Of a DNA stretch of 64,000 bases, positions 8,592 through 17,380 are shown one piece after another. The number at the start of each line of letters is the position of its first letter. Position 1 is the stretch's first letter. The stretch spans positions 124,001-188,000 of the forward strand of contig NZ_JAHZPA010000002.1 in the NCBI RefSeq assembly GCF_019929225.1, in the 5' to 3' direction. Position numbers and translations under genes: made by a program. Origin of the DNA: Streptococcus sanguinis (lineage in GTDB: Bacteria > Bacillota > Bacilli > Lactobacillales > Streptococcaceae). Below the pieces are notes generated by a model, which did not search any database, was not told where the DNA came from, and saw only the letters and a program-made list of their open reading frames with translations.

Positions 8592-8632
8592 CACCCCAAA
8601 AGTTAGATTTTTTCTGTCTAACTTTTGGGGTG
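8592..8632 (-). mobile_element. IS end with long hairpin (IS remnant 1)
   Basis: CACCCCAAAAGTTAGA (8592-8607) is exactly repeated in inverted form at 8617-8632. It sits 8 bases upstream of the transposase-remnant ATG on the reverse strand. The same arrangement occurs at 53261-53299, so this is the conserved left end of one IS family. It may now also act as a transcriptional stop between the convergent neighbours. Confidence 0.7.
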
Positions 8633-8653
8633 CGGTTCATATAAGACTTCTTT

Positions 8654-9280
8654 TTATTTGGAGACCATTTTCCAGAAAAAATCAATGATATAGGTCAATC
8701 CGTAGGTATAGATGACGAGAGTGATAGGCTTGCAGAGAAGGATAATCAACATGTATTTTTTGAAAGTCATCTTGGTCAGGGCGGCCAGCATGCAGAGAAA
8801 GTCGGCTGGACTGATGGGCCAAATCATCATGAAGATAAAGAAGCGCTCAAAGCGGTTGCCCTTATCCAGCCAGCCGATATATTTATCATAAGTACGCTTG
8901 CTGACGACAGACTGAACAAAAGCCGGACCGTAGGTGCGCACCAGGTGAAATATAATGGCGCAGCCAATGACAATACCGATATAGTTATAAATGGTGCCGA
9001 CAATATGACCGTAGATGAAAACACCGGCAACAGAGGTCAGGGCGCCAGGGATAATGGGCACTACCGTCTGCAGAATCTGTAGCAAGATAAAGAGGGGTGG
9101 ACCCCAAATGCCCGCCTGCTGGATAAAGGCTGAGAGAGTTTCCTTGGACTGGAGGATGCCAGCGAAATAGGCCCAGATGCAAAAAGCCACCGTTCCTAAA
9201 GCTCCAATGGCGGACGACCAGTTGATAATCTTTTGCAAAAGAGGAGAAACAGCCTGCATCTGCCTGTTTTTTTCTGCCAT
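8654..9280 (-). CDS. VTT/DedA-like (TVP38/TMEM64 family) membrane protein
   Basis: 208-residue polytopic membrane protein with about five hydrophobic segments. The central part (GALTSVAGVFIYGHIVGTIY, about residues 80-100) carries the Gly/Pro-rich re-entrant signature of VTT-domain proteins. Bacterial members are implicated in lipid scrambling and membrane homeostasis; no specific role can be assigned here. A later segment, MIWPISPADFLCMLAAL, is also family-typical. The reverse-strand start at 9280 is preceded by SD GGAGG (reverse complement of CCTCC at 9288-9292). It is divergent from yqeG. Confidence 0.82.
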   Translation of the reverse strand: MAEKNRQMQAVSPLLQKIINWSSAIGALGTVAFCIWAYFAGILQSKETLSAFIQQAGIWGPPLFILLQILQTVVPIIPGALTSVAGVFIYGHIVGTIYNYIGIVIGCAIIFHLVRTYGPAFVQSVVSKRTYDKYIGWLDKGNRFERFFIFMMIWPISPADFLCMLAALTKMTFKKYMLIILLCKPITLVIYTYGLTYIIDFFWKMVSK

Positions 9281-9379
9281 ACAAACCTCCAGGATATTTA
9301 TACTATCACTACTATAATATCATCTTTTTTCCTTTTTGTAACACTTGAGGCTATAAGTGCCAAAAAGCCCATTTTATGC

Positions 9380-9385
9380 TATAAT
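9380..9385 (+). promoter_or_regulatory. Extended -10 promoter of the yqeG operon
   Basis: TGC-TATAAT at 9377-9385, 30 bases before the yqeG start. No clear -35 at the expected distance. Confidence 0.6.
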
Positions 9386-9414
9386 AATGAGAATACGAAT
9401 TTTTGGAGAGAGAT

Positions 9415-9942
9415 GTGGCGATTGAAGATTATATGCCGGACTTTGCGGTCGAGGCAGTTTACGATTTGACAGTAGAGAGTTTGAAAAGACAGGGGATCAA
9501 AGCGGTTTTGGTGGATTTGGATAATACCCTGATTGCTTGGAATAATCCTGACGGGACCCCAGAGATGAAGAAGTGGCTCCATGATTTGCGGGATGCAGGC
9601 ATTCGGATTATCGTGGTGTCCAATAATAACCAAAAACGGGTCAAGCGAGCTGTTGAAAAGTTTGACATTGACTATGTCTACTGGGCCATGAAACCCTTCA
9701 CTTGGGGAATTGACCGGGCGCTCAAGCTTTTTCATTTTAAAAAAAAGGAAGTGGTCATGGTGGGCGACCAGCTCATGACGGATATTCGAGCTGCTCATCG
9801 GGCCGGAATTCGTTCGATTTTGGTTAAACCACTGGTTGAGCATGATTCTATCAAGACCCAGATCAATCGGGCGCGTGAACGCCGTGTGCTCAAAAAAATC
9901 ACTGAAAAATACGGTCCAATTCAATACAAAAAAGGAATTTAA
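9415..9942 (+). CDS. yqeG: YqeG family HAD IIIA-type phosphatase
   Basis: HAD-superfamily phosphatase related to the Gep4/YqeG phosphatidylglycerophosphatase group. The DxD motif is VDLDNTL (D34, D36) and the later acidic motif is VGDQLMTDI. I use the GTG start at 9415 because the product then begins with the family-typical AIEDYMPDF and the SD GGAGAG is 4-5 bases upstream; an in-frame TTG at 9403 would overlap that SD. 175 residues, normal length. First gene of a long co-directional cluster whose next gene starts 2 bases after its stop. Confidence 0.9.
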   Translation: MAIEDYMPDFAVEAVYDLTVESLKRQGIKAVLVDLDNTLIAWNNPDGTPEMKKWLHDLRDAGIRIIVVSNNNQKRVKRAVEKFDIDYVYWAMKPFTWGIDRALKLFHFKKKEVVMVGDQLMTDIRAAHRAGIRSILVKPLVEHDSIKTQINRARERRVLKKITEKYGPIQYKKGI

Positions 9943-9944
9943 GC

Positions 9945-11051
9945 ATGGAAGAACTTCTCTGTATCGGCTGCGGAGCCACTATTCAGACAGAAGATAAGGG
10001 CAAGCTGGGCTACACGCCTCAGTCAGCTCTAGAAAAAGGCTTGGAGACAGGTGAACTCTATTGTCAGCGCTGTTTCCGCCTGCGCCATTATAATGAAATC
10101 AGCGATGTCCAGCTGACGGATGATGACTTTCTGCGGCTTCTGCATGAGGTTGGAGATAGCGATGCCTTGGTCGTCAATGTTGTCGACATTTTTGACTTTA
10201 ATGGCTCGGTCATTCCTGGCCTGCCTCGCTTTGTCGCTGGAAATGATGTTCTCTTGGTCGGGAATAAAAAGGACATTCTGCCTAAGTCGGTCAAGGATAG
10301 CAAGGTGACCCAGTGGCTGACGGAGCGGGCTCACGAAGAAGGCCTGCGTCCGGTTGATGTAGTTCTGACTTCTGCTCAGAACAAGCAGGCAATCAAGGAC
10401 TTGATTGACAAGATTGAATATTGCCGCAAGGGACGTGATGTTTATGTAGTCGGCGTGACCAATGTGGGCAAGTCCACTTTGATTAACGCCATTATTCAGG
10501 AAATCACGGGCGACAAGGATATTATTACGACTTCGCGCTTCCCGGGAACAACTCTGGATAAAATCGAGATTCCTTTGGCAGATGGCAGTCATATCTATGA
10601 TACACCAGGCATTATCCATCGTCACCAGATGGCTCACTATCTTTCTGCTAAGAATCTCAAATACATCAGTCCCAAAAAGGAAATCAAGCCCAAAACCTAC
10701 CAGCTCAATCCTGAGCAATCCCTCTTTTTGGGTGGTTTAGGCCGTTTCGACTTTGTGGCAGGCGACAAGCAGGGCTTCACAGCATATTTTGACAATGAGC
10801 TCAAGCTCCACCGGACCAAGTTGGAAGGTGCTAGCGATTTTTATGACAAACATGTCGGCAGTCTCTTAGTGCCGCCAGTTGGCAAGGAAAAGGAAGAATT
10901 TCCAACCTTGGTCAAGCATGAATTTACCATCAAGGACAAGACAGACATCGTCTTCTCTGGTCTGGGTTGGATTCGAGTCAGTGGTCCTGCCAGAGTAGCC
11001 GGATGGGCGCCAGAGGGTGTGGCGGTTGTCACTCGGAAAGCTATCATTTAA
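9945..11051 (+). CDS. yqeH: YqeH, circularly permuted GTPase in 30S ribosome assembly
   Basis: GTPase needed for small-subunit maturation. It has an N-terminal zinc finger (C6, C9, C40, C43). The GTPase motifs are in permuted order: G4 NKKD (107-110) comes before G1 GVTNVGKST (170-178) and G3 DTPG (219-222). The C-terminal domain (about 240-368) binds RNA or protein. At 368 residues it is full length. It starts 2 bases after the yqeG stop, so translation is coupled. Identification is certain from motif order. Confidence 0.95.
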   Translation: MEELLCIGCGATIQTEDKGKLGYTPQSALEKGLETGELYCQRCFRLRHYNEISDVQLTDDDFLRLLHEVGDSDALVVNVVDIFDFNGSVIPGLPRFVAGNDVLLVGNKKDILPKSVKDSKVTQWLTERAHEEGLRPVDVVLTSAQNKQAIKDLIDKIEYCRKGRDVYVVGVTNVGKSTLINAIIQEITGDKDIITTSRFPGTTLDKIEIPLADGSHIYDTPGIIHRHQMAHYLSAKNLKYISPKKEIKPKTYQLNPEQSLFLGGLGRFDFVAGDKQGFTAYFDNELKLHRTKLEGASDFYDKHVGSLLVPPVGKEKEEFPTLVKHEFTIKDKTDIVFSGLGWIRVSGPARVAGWAPEGVAVVTRKAII

Positions 11052-11105
11052 TTATTTTAAAAACCAAGGGGAATAAATCTCCTTAAAATAAGGAAGGAAA
11101 AGGCC

Positions 11106-11162
11106 ATGAGCAGTGGGGAAAAGCAGGTCCTAACTGATCTCAAGCCTTATAGAAGAACATGA
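11106..11162 (+). CDS. Possible 18-codon leader ORF coupled to yhbY
   Basis: An ATG at 11106 behind a purine-rich stretch (AAGGAAGGAAAAGG) opens an 18-codon frame whose TGA overlaps the yhbY ATG in an ATGA junction. yhbY itself lacks a good SD. The arrangement is what translational coupling through a leader peptide would look like. There is no independent evidence that the peptide is made. Confidence 0.35.
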   Translation: MSSGEKQVLTDLKPYRRT

Positions 11163-11470
11163 CACTAACATCAAAACAACGGGCCTTTCTCAATAGTCAG
11201 GCACATAGTCTCAAGCCGATCATTCAGATTGGGAAAAATGGACTCAACGACCAAATCAAAACCAGCGTCCGTCAGGCACTGGACGCACGAGAACTGATTA
11301 AGGTTACGCTCTTGCAGAATACGGATGAAAATATCCACGAGGTCGCTGAGATTCTGGAAGAGGAAATCGGAGTGGATACGGTGCAGAAGATTGGCCGGAT
11401 CTTGATTCTCTACAAGCAGTCCAGCAAGAAGGAAAATCGCAAACTCTCTGTCAAAGTCAAGCAAATTTAA
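11159..11470 (+). CDS. yhbY: YhbY, CRM-domain RNA-binding protein of the 50S precursor
   Basis: 103-residue single CRM (KH-like) domain protein that associates with pre-50S ribosomal particles. The RNA-binding GxxG loop is GKNG, followed by LNDQIKTSVRQALDARELIKVTLL, the classic YhbY block. It sits between yqeH and nadD as in most Firmicutes. The SD directly upstream is weak (AGAAGA); coupling to an 18-codon ORF that ends at its ATG may compensate. Confidence 0.93.
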   Translation: MTLTSKQRAFLNSQAHSLKPIIQIGKNGLNDQIKTSVRQALDARELIKVTLLQNTDENIHEVAEILEEEIGVDTVQKIGRILILYKQSSKKENRKLSVKVKQI

Positions 11471-11498
11471 GGAAAAATTTCTGTGGAGATGTCAGCCT

Positions 11499-12131
11499 AT
11501 GGCTATTGAATTACTAACCCCCTTTACCAAGGTGGATTTAGAACCAGAAGTTAAAGATAAAAAACGCAAGCAGATTGGTATACTAGGCGGGAATTTCAAC
11601 CCTGTTCACAATGCCCATTTGGTCGTGGCAGATCAGGTCCGCCAACAGTTGGGCTTAGATCAGGTCCTGCTCATGCCAGAGTACGAGCCGCCCCATGTGG
11701 ACAAGAAAGAGACCATCGATGAAAAGCATCGGCTGAAAATGCTGGAGCTGGCTATCGAGGGCATTGCAGGATTAGGGATTGAGCCCATTGAGCTGGAACG
11801 CAAGGGAATTTCCTATACCTACGACACCATGAAGCTCCTGACAGAGCAGCATCCAGATACAGACTATTACTTTATCATCGGTGCGGATATGGTGGACTAC
11901 CTGCCCAAGTGGTACCGGATTGATGAGCTGGTTGAGCTGGTTCAGTTTGTCGGTGTTCAGCGGCCGCGCTACAAGGCGGGGACTTCTTACCCTGTCATCT
12001 GGGTAGATGTCCCCCTTATGGATATTTCCTCCAGTATGGTGCGGGATTTTCTGGCCCAGGGACGGACTCCTAATTTCCTGCTGCCTCAGCCAGTCTTAGA
12101 CTATATTGAGAAAGAGGAGCTTTACCTATGA
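11499..12131 (+). CDS. nadD: Nicotinate-nucleotide adenylyltransferase
   Basis: Joins nicotinate mononucleotide and ATP to make deamido-NAD, the penultimate step of NAD synthesis. The nucleotidyltransferase (T/H)xGH-type motif is in [12 protein letters not shown] and the second motif is ISSSMVR near the C terminus. At 210 residues it has the normal length, including the roughly 25-residue N-terminal extension common in streptococci. It overlaps yqeK by four bases (ATGA). With pncA in the same window it covers two steps of nicotinamide salvage. Confidence 0.95.
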   Translation: MAIELLTPFTKVDLEPEVKDKKRKQIGILGGNFNPVHNAHLVVADQVRQQLGLDQVLLMPEYEPPHVDKKETIDEKHRLKMLELAIEGIAGLGIEPIELERKGISYTYDTMKLLTEQHPDTDYYFIIGADMVDYLPKWYRIDELVELVQFVGVQRPRYKAGTSYPVIWVDVPLMDISSSMVRDFLAQGRTPNFLLPQPVLDYIEKEELYL

Positions 12132-12727
12132 CCTATGAAAGCTATATCCGCATGAGCCGCGAGGCCTTGCTGGCTAAGATGGAAACAGTCATGCCAGAGA
12201 AGCGCCTGCGGCATTGTCTGGGTGTGGAAAAGGCTGCCCGTGAGTTAGCGGAGCGCTTCGGTCTTGACGTCGAAAAAGCGGGTCTGGCAGGACTCCTACA
12301 CGACTATGCTAAAAAGGTCTCGGATAAGGAATTTCTAGTCTTGATTGACAAATACCAGCTGGATCCTGACCTGAAAAACTGGGGCAATAATGTCTGGCAT
12401 GGCATGGTGGGCATTTACAAGATTCAGGAAGATTTAGGCATCGAAGACGCAGAGATTCTCCGAGCCATCGAGATTCATACAGTGGGGAGTAGCACCATGT
12501 CTGAGCTGGACAAGGTGGTCTATGTCGCTGACTATATCGAGCACAACCGAGATTTTCCGGGAGTGGACAAGGCCAGAGAGCTAGCTCAGCGGTCGCTCAA
12601 TCAAGCCGTGGCATACGAAACAGCAAGGACTGTGGAGCATTTAGCTCACAAAGGAATGCCCATCTATCCGCAGACCTTGGAGACCTACAATGCCTTTGTA
12701 GGATATTTGAAGGAAATAGAAGAATGA
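12128..12727 (+). CDS. yqeK: YqeK, HD-domain diadenosine tetraphosphatase
   Basis: HD-superfamily hydrolase that cleaves Ap4A symmetrically to two ADP. Metal ligands are visible as H29 (RLRHCLGVE) and the HD pair H58-D59 (LLHDYAKK), with later histidines in WHGMVG and EIHTVG and an aspartate in VADYIE. 199 residues, full length. It overlaps nadD and the following hydrolase gene by four bases each, so the three are translationally coupled. The family is involved in alarmone turnover. Confidence 0.93.
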   Translation: MTYESYIRMSREALLAKMETVMPEKRLRHCLGVEKAARELAERFGLDVEKAGLAGLLHDYAKKVSDKEFLVLIDKYQLDPDLKNWGNNVWHGMVGIYKIQEDLGIEDAEILRAIEIHTVGSSTMSELDKVVYVADYIEHNRDFPGVDKARELAQRSLNQAVAYETARTVEHLAHKGMPIYPQTLETYNAFVGYLKEIEE

Positions 12728-13227
12728 AAACAGCTCTAATCATTATAGATGTACAAAATATCTTAGTGGAGACAGGTTTTCAGTCTGATAAAATGATGGC
12801 TAAAATTTCCTTTCTGCAATATCAGGCTAGGAGTAAAGGTGTCGAAATTATCTATATTCAGCATATTGAAAATCCAGAAGATAGTGAATTGGAAACTTGG
12901 GAGTTGTCTCCTCTCTTAAATCGGAAGTCAGACGAAAAAGTCTTTCAGAAGAAGTATAATAGTATATTTAAAGAGACTGGTTTAAAAGACTACTTGGATA
13001 AAGAAGATATTGGTCGTCTAGTTTTATGTGGAATGCAGACGGAATATTGTGTAGATGCATCGGTTAAAGTTGGATTTGAATTTGATTATAAACTTGTCAT
13101 TCCAGAAGGTGCTTTTACAACTTTTGATGGAGAAGACGCTTCGGCAGAAAAAATAAATACTTTTTACCAAAAAATTTGGGACGGACGTTTTGCGAAAGTT
13201 CTAGATTACAAAAACATTTTTAATTAA
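12724..13227 (+). CDS. Isochorismatase-family cysteine hydrolase
   Basis: 167 residues with the isochorismatase-fold triad D9 (IIIDVQN), K77 (FQKKYNS) and C109 (MQTEYCVD). Substrate is unknown; relatives act on nicotinamide, carbamoylated compounds or ureas. It lacks the metal-binding DxH/H set of PncA, so it is unlikely to be a second nicotinamidase. It sits between yqeK and rsfS, overlapping yqeK by four bases. Its codons are more AT-rich than its neighbours', hinting at later insertion into an otherwise conserved operon. Confidence 0.82.
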   Translation: MKTALIIIDVQNILVETGFQSDKMMAKISFLQYQARSKGVEIIYIQHIENPEDSELETWELSPLLNRKSDEKVFQKKYNSIFKETGLKDYLDKEDIGRLVLCGMQTEYCVDASVKVGFEFDYKLVIPEGAFTTFDGEDASAEKINTFYQKIWDGRFAKVLDYKNIFN

Positions 13228-13236
13228 AGAGGAACT

Positions 13237-13602
13237 ATGAAAGAACAAGAATTATTGGAACTGGTCGTGAAGGCGGCCGATGAAAAGCGTGCAGAAGATA
13301 TTGTAGCTTTGGACTTGCAAGGTCTGACTACTGTAACAGATTACTTTGTCATCGTCAGCTCTATGAACAGTCGTCAGCTGGATGCGGTCGCTGAAAATAT
13401 CCGTGAGAGAGCTGCTGCGGCTGGTGTTTCTGCTGGCCATGTTGAGGGAGACGCAGCTGGTGGCTGGGTTCTCTTGGACCTGAGTGGCGTAGTCGTCCAT
13501 GTCTTTTCTGAGGAAATGCGGGCTCACTATAATCTTGAAAAACTCTGGCACGAAGCAACTGGTGTGGATGTTGCAGCCTTATTGGAAGAAAAAAACAAGT
13601 GA
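13237..13602 (+). CDS. rsfS: Ribosome silencing factor RsfS
   Basis: Binds ribosomal protein uL14 on the 50S subunit and blocks subunit joining when nutrients run low. 121 residues covering the whole Oligomerization/RsfS domain, with the signatures DYFVIVSS and a segment similar to [30 protein letters not shown] precedes the ATG. Tenth base after the preceding stop, so co-transcribed with the yqeG cluster. Confidence 0.95.
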   Translation: MKEQELLELVVKAADEKRAEDIVALDLQGLTTVTDYFVIVSSMNSRQLDAVAENIRERAAAAGVSAGHVEGDAAGGWVLLDLSGVVVHVFSEEMRAHYNLEKLWHEATGVDVAALLEEKNK

Positions 13603-13631
13603 TTTTTTGCCTTTAGGCAGAAAGCAGAATT

Positions 13632-13664
13632 TAGCTCAGTCAGCCTGCTGGCTGGGCTATTTTT
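13632..13664 (+). terminator. Weak terminator or attenuator after rsfS
   Basis: TAGC/GCTA and TCAGCC/GGCTGG pair with a four-base bulge and are followed by TTTTT. It lies inside the cluster, so read-through is likely partial. Confidence 0.5.
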
Positions 13665-13676
13665 GAAAGGAAAAAT

Positions 13677-14411
13677 ATGGCAACTTATGAAACCTTCGCG
13701 TCGGTTTACGATGCGATTATGGATGATTCTTTGTATGAGAAGTGGACGGATTTCAGTCTGCGTCATTTTCCCAAGGATAAGAAAAAGCTGCTGGAGCTGG
13801 CCTGCGGTACGGGTATTCAGTCTATTTATTTTAAGCAGTCAGGTTTTGATGTGACGGGGTTGGACCTGAGTCAGGAAATGCTGGATTTGGCAGAAAAGCG
13901 TAGTAGAAAGGCCGGTTTGGACATACCCTTTATACAAGGTAATATGCTGGATTTGAGTGGCATCGGTCAGTTTGATTTGGTGACTTGTTATTCAGACTCG
14001 ATTTGCTATATGGAGGACGAAGTCGATGTCGGTCAGGTGTTCTCCGAAGTCTACCAGCATCTAAATGAGGGCGGTCGCTTTATCTTTGATGTGCACTCGA
14101 TTTACCAGATTGACGAGGTTTTTCCTGGCTATTCTTATCATGAAAATGCTGAAACCTTTGCTATGGTCTGGGATTCCTATGCGGACGAACCGCCTCATTC
14201 CATCGTGCATGAGCTGACCTTCTTTGTCCAAGATGAGGATGGGCGTTTCACGCGTCATGATGAGGTGCATGAGGAGCGGACCTATGAGATTCTGACCTAT
14301 GATATCTTGCTGGAGCAGGCTGGCTTTAAGAATGTCAAGGTTTACGCAGACTTTGAGGACAAGGAGCCAACTGACAAGAGCGCTCGTTGGTTCTTTGTGG
14401 CGGAGAAATGA
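13677..14411 (+). CDS. yqeM: Class I SAM-dependent methyltransferase (YqeM-like)
   Basis: 244-residue Rossmann methyltransferase with the SAM-binding motif [15 protein letters not shown] followed by [14 protein letters not shown]. The substrate is unknown. It is the usual last-but-one member of the yqeG-tmcAL cluster in streptococci. SD GAAAGGAAAA is 4-5 bases from the ATG. It ends within a few bases of the tmcAL start. Confidence 0.88.
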   Translation: MATYETFASVYDAIMDDSLYEKWTDFSLRHFPKDKKKLLELACGTGIQSIYFKQSGFDVTGLDLSQEMLDLAEKRSRKAGLDIPFIQGNMLDLSGIGQFDLVTCYSDSICYMEDEVDVGQVFSEVYQHLNEGGRFIFDVHSIYQIDEVFPGYSYHENAETFAMVWDSYADEPPHSIVHELTFFVQDEDGRFTRHDEVHEERTYEILTYDILLEQAGFKNVKVYADFEDKEPTDKSARWFFVAEK

Positions 14412-14412
14412 G

Positions 14413-15507
14413 ATGACAGTTACCGGTATTATCGCAGAGTTTAATCCTTTTCATAATGGGCACAAATATCTGCTGGAGCAGGCTTCTGGTCTGAAAATTA
14501 TCGCTATGAGCGGCAATTTTGTCCAGCGAGGCGAGCCGGCTATCGTGGATAAGTGGACTCGGGCACAGATGGCTTTGGAAGCTGGAGCGGATCTGGTTCT
14601 TGAGCTGCCTTTCTTGGTCAGCGTTCAAGCGGCAGACTTTTTCTCTAAGGGGGCAGTAGACATCTTAGAGAAATTAGGCATCGAACAGCTAACTTTTGGG
14701 ACCGAGGAAGTGCTGGACTATGAGAGTATTTCTAAGGTCTATGGTCAAAAGGCAGAGCAGATGGAGGCTTATCTAGCTGGACTGCCTGACTCCCTATCCT
14801 ATCCCCAGAAGACTCAATCCATGTGGCAGGAATTTGCAGGGCTCAATTTTTCAGGCTCTACGCCCAATCATATCTTGGGCTTGGCCTATGCCAAGGCTGT
14901 GGCGGGAAAAACTATAAAGTTGTGTCCGATTCAACGTCAGGGAGCTGGCTACCATTCCTTATCGGCTAATCAGGAATTTGCCTCCGCAACTGCCCTTCGT
15001 CAGAAGTTGGATCAGCCAGACTTTCTCAAGAAATTCACTCCAGCCTACCACTTGCTTGAAATGGCATCCAAGGTGACCTGGTCGGACCTCTTTCCCTATT
15101 TCCGTTACCAGATAATGACCTGTCCGGATTTGACGGACTTTTATCAGGTCAACCAGGAGTTGGCCGTTAGGATTAGAGAGGCTCTGAAAAACAGTGAGAC
15201 TATAGAAGAGTTGGTTGAGCAAGTGGCGACCAAACGCTATACCAAGGCTAGAGTCCGGCGTCTGCTGACCTATATCCTGGTCGGAGCTAGGCAAGAAGAG
15301 CTTCCGTCAGGTGTTCATATTTTAGGCTTTTCCGAGCAGGGGCGCCAGCATTTGTCCCAGCTTAAAGGAAAAGTTGAATTGGTCAGCCGTATCGGCAAGG
15401 AGCCATGGGATAGTCTAACCCAGCAGGCTGATAAGGTCTATCAGCTAGGCAATCCTGCACTTAAGGAACAGAACTTTGGACGGGTTCCGATTATGAAAGA
15501 TAAGTAA
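14413..15507 (+). CDS. tmcAL: tRNA(Met) cytidine acetate ligase
   Basis: Uses acetate and ATP to form N4-acetylcytidine at position 34 of elongator tRNA-Met. A nucleotidyltransferase-like HxGH motif occurs in [11 protein letters not shown] (H14-H17). An open frame runs upstream into the methyltransferase gene, but the ATG at 14413, one base after the preceding stop, is correct: it has SD GGAGA and gives the family N terminus [17 protein letters not shown]. The product is 364 residues. Last gene of the cluster. Confidence 0.93.
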   Translation: MTVTGIIAEFNPFHNGHKYLLEQASGLKIIAMSGNFVQRGEPAIVDKWTRAQMALEAGADLVLELPFLVSVQAADFFSKGAVDILEKLGIEQLTFGTEEVLDYESISKVYGQKAEQMEAYLAGLPDSLSYPQKTQSMWQEFAGLNFSGSTPNHILGLAYAKAVAGKTIKLCPIQRQGAGYHSLSANQEFASATALRQKLDQPDFLKKFTPAYHLLEMASKVTWSDLFPYFRYQIMTCPDLTDFYQVNQELAVRIREALKNSETIEELVEQVATKRYTKARVRRLLTYILVGARQEELPSGVHILGFSEQGRQHLSQLKGKVELVSRIGKEPWDSLTQQADKVYQLGNPALKEQNFGRVPIMKDK

Positions 15508-15527
15508 GGCTGAATGTTCAGCCTTTT
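15506..15527 (+). terminator. Rho-independent terminator of the yqeG-tmcAL cluster
   Basis: AAGGCTGAA-TG-TTCAGCCTT with a T-run, starting at the tmcAL stop. Confidence 0.88.
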
Positions 15528-15558
15528 TGCTTTGTTTGCGATGGTAAATAAAAAATGG

Positions 15559-15564
15559 TATAAT
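15559..15564 (+). promoter_or_regulatory. Extended -10 promoter for the 15714 lipoprotein gene
   Basis: TGG-TATAAT at 15556-15564. The transcript would carry an untranslated leader of about 140 bases in which I see no known riboswitch. Confidence 0.6.
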
Positions 15565-15713
15565 AAACAAATAAACTTGTTTTCACTAAGGAGCATGATT
15601 TGCTTTTTAGAGGTTTGACTGTAGGTATGAAAGTTAGTATTCGGTCAATAAAACTTTGCTGAGCTTGATTGAATGATTATCTTTTATATCCATGTCTCAA
15701 AGGAGGAAGACTC

Positions 15714-16517
15714 ATGAAAATTCAAAAGATTACCTTTATGGCCCTTACAGCCTTGCTTACGCTTAGTTTAGGGGCTTGTAGCTTGATTGGGCAGAAGCAT
15801 TCTCAAAAGAATCAGGGTGGGACTGAGAATAGCTCCCGTGAGAGCCAAAAGAATACTTCTTCTGACGAAATTGAAGAACTCTTGGAGAAAGCAGAAACTG
15901 CAAATGAAGATCTAACTTCAATGAAAATGAAGGTGAAATTATCTATCACTGTAGATGGTTCCAATAAAACTCAAACGATGAGCGGGGATCTTCTCTATGA
16001 TAAAAGTACGGATGAGTTGGCCAAGGGGCATTTAATCATAGATGGAAAAGAGAGTGGTCAGGAGAGTTATCAAGAAGCGATTATGCCAGGCGGAGAGAAT
16101 AAACTTTTGTATACTCGTTCTTCTAAAAATGGAACATGGTCTAAGCAAGAAATGGGAAGCGGGGCAGATTATTATGTTCAGCCCGATTATTTCAAACTCA
16201 TGGATGGCTTTTATCAAATGGCTGATGATGTCACTGTAAAGGAAAGCGGTGATGAATATATCTTTAAATTAAGCAGTAAAAATGCTGATTTGCTAGGACT
16301 TTTTGGTGAAGAATTCAAACTAGAGCTGACAGGTGTTACTCAGGCTGATATGGATAAAACGTTAGAAGTACACTTGGATAAAAAGACCTTATTCTTAAAA
16401 GACTTTAAGTTAGGTTTATCTTATAAAGGTGAAGAAGGCAGTTTGGATGTTCAAACAGATACTCAATATTCTGACTGGAATAAGGTAGAGGAAGATGAGT
16501 TTAAGGCGCCTCAGTAA
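15714..16517 (+). CDS. Lipoprotein, DUF6612-like
   Basis: 267-residue secreted lipoprotein. It has a signal peptide with lipobox LGAC (C22), then a Ser/Asn/Lys-rich linker to about residue 50. The beta-rich domain beginning ANEDLTSMKMKVKLSITVDG resembles the LolA/LppX-like fold of DUF6612 proteins, which may carry lipids. SD AGGAGGAA is 5-6 bases before the ATG at 15714; an earlier in-frame ATG at 15669 has no SD and would bury the signal peptide. Function unknown. Confidence 0.75.
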   Translation: MKIQKITFMALTALLTLSLGACSLIGQKHSQKNQGGTENSSRESQKNTSSDEIEELLEKAETANEDLTSMKMKVKLSITVDGSNKTQTMSGDLLYDKSTDELAKGHLIIDGKESGQESYQEAIMPGGENKLLYTRSSKNGTWSKQEMGSGADYYVQPDYFKLMDGFYQMADDVTVKESGDEYIFKLSSKNADLLGLFGEEFKLELTGVTQADMDKTLEVHLDKKTLFLKDFKLGLSYKGEEGSLDVQTDTQYSDWNKVEEDEFKAPQ

Positions 16518-16558
16518 AGCATAAGCAAAACTATTAGCTGAGAAAGAAGGGAAAAGCC

Positions 16559-17113
16559 ATGCCTTTATTGTTTGCTTTTCGCTATCGTATAGGACTCTAT
16601 TTGACCATAGTCATCTTGGCATCTGTCTTTTTAGCCTTAAGCCTTATTTTCGGAACTTTAGCTTACTTTATACTATTTTCTTTCGAAAAGGCCATGCCTG
16701 GAGCAGGAATAAGCTCGTTCAGTTTGCCTTTTATACTTGCTTTTTTCATGACTGTTGTAGTCGAAATCTTTGCAATAGTCCATGCGGGTCGCAAGCTGAG
16801 CAAAAAGTGCTTTGTTCTTGCAGGAACAGAATGGGGCTTGACCGTGCGAGGTGCTTTCTTGAAAGAGCATAGCTTTGCTTGGAATCGGCTGGAAAGCATC
16901 TTGTACCAGCCGGCTTGGGGCCGAACTTCTGATGGGCAGGCTTCTTTTCGACTGGGAGTCAGGTACTATCGGAGAGACTACTTATATGTCAAGCCTTATA
17001 ATGGCAAGTCCGTTCGAGTAGATGTCACTTTTTTAGATGGCAGAATAGAGGATGTTTTTGCCTGTTTAAGCAGGTGCAAACCGGATTTATCTATTGTGAA
17101 AAATTATCAGTGA
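16559..17113 (+). CDS. Membrane protein with C-terminal PH-like soluble domain, unknown
   Basis: 184 residues. There are two hydrophobic segments (about 10-38 and 50-76). A soluble domain follows, with beta-rich sequence (EWGLTVRGAFLKEHSFAWNRLESI) resembling the bacterial PH/YcxB-type domains that follow a membrane hairpin. It lies 41 bases after the lipoprotein gene and probably shares its transcript. I do not recognise it further. Confidence 0.65.
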   Translation: MPLLFAFRYRIGLYLTIVILASVFLALSLIFGTLAYFILFSFEKAMPGAGISSFSLPFILAFFMTVVVEIFAIVHAGRKLSKKCFVLAGTEWGLTVRGAFLKEHSFAWNRLESILYQPAWGRTSDGQASFRLGVRYYRRDYLYVKPYNGKSVRVDVTFLDGRIEDVFACLSRCKPDLSIVKNYQ

Positions 17114-17182
17114 TATTTTTGCTGGATTTCGGTAAAGGACCGTTATGACAGAACTACCGGTTTCGGGAAATAGAATGTACCG

Positions 17183-17213
17183 TCCAGTTGCTCTTTTAGC
17201 GGCTGGATTTTTT
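17183..17213 (+). terminator. Rho-independent terminator
   Basis: CCAGTTGCT-CTTTT-AGCGGCTGG followed by ATTTTTT, after the lipoprotein/membrane protein pair. Confidence 0.8.
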
Positions 17214-17332
17214 ATGGAAGGAAAACTGAAATCAATTTTGTCTTGATTTCAGTCTAGCAGAAGTTGAAGAATGCAGGCTGAATCTTCTAGAAGCTATCAT
17301 TTTTTCTTAGTGATTTTTCTGATTCCCTGTGT

Positions 17333-17338
17333 TATAAT
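17333..17338 (+). promoter_or_regulatory. Promoter -10 of yebC
   Basis: TATAAT at 17333-17338, 42 bases before the ATG. The -35 is weak. Confidence 0.55.
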
Positions 17339-17380
17339 AAGAAAGATTAAAAATGTAATTTATCAAAAGGAGAATCTCCA

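Noticed and set aside
9394..9401. TACGAATT resembling a competence (ComX) cin-box
   Set aside because: One mismatch to TACGAATA, and it lies downstream of a good TATAAT and only 14 bases before the yqeG start, the wrong place for a ComX promoter of this gene.
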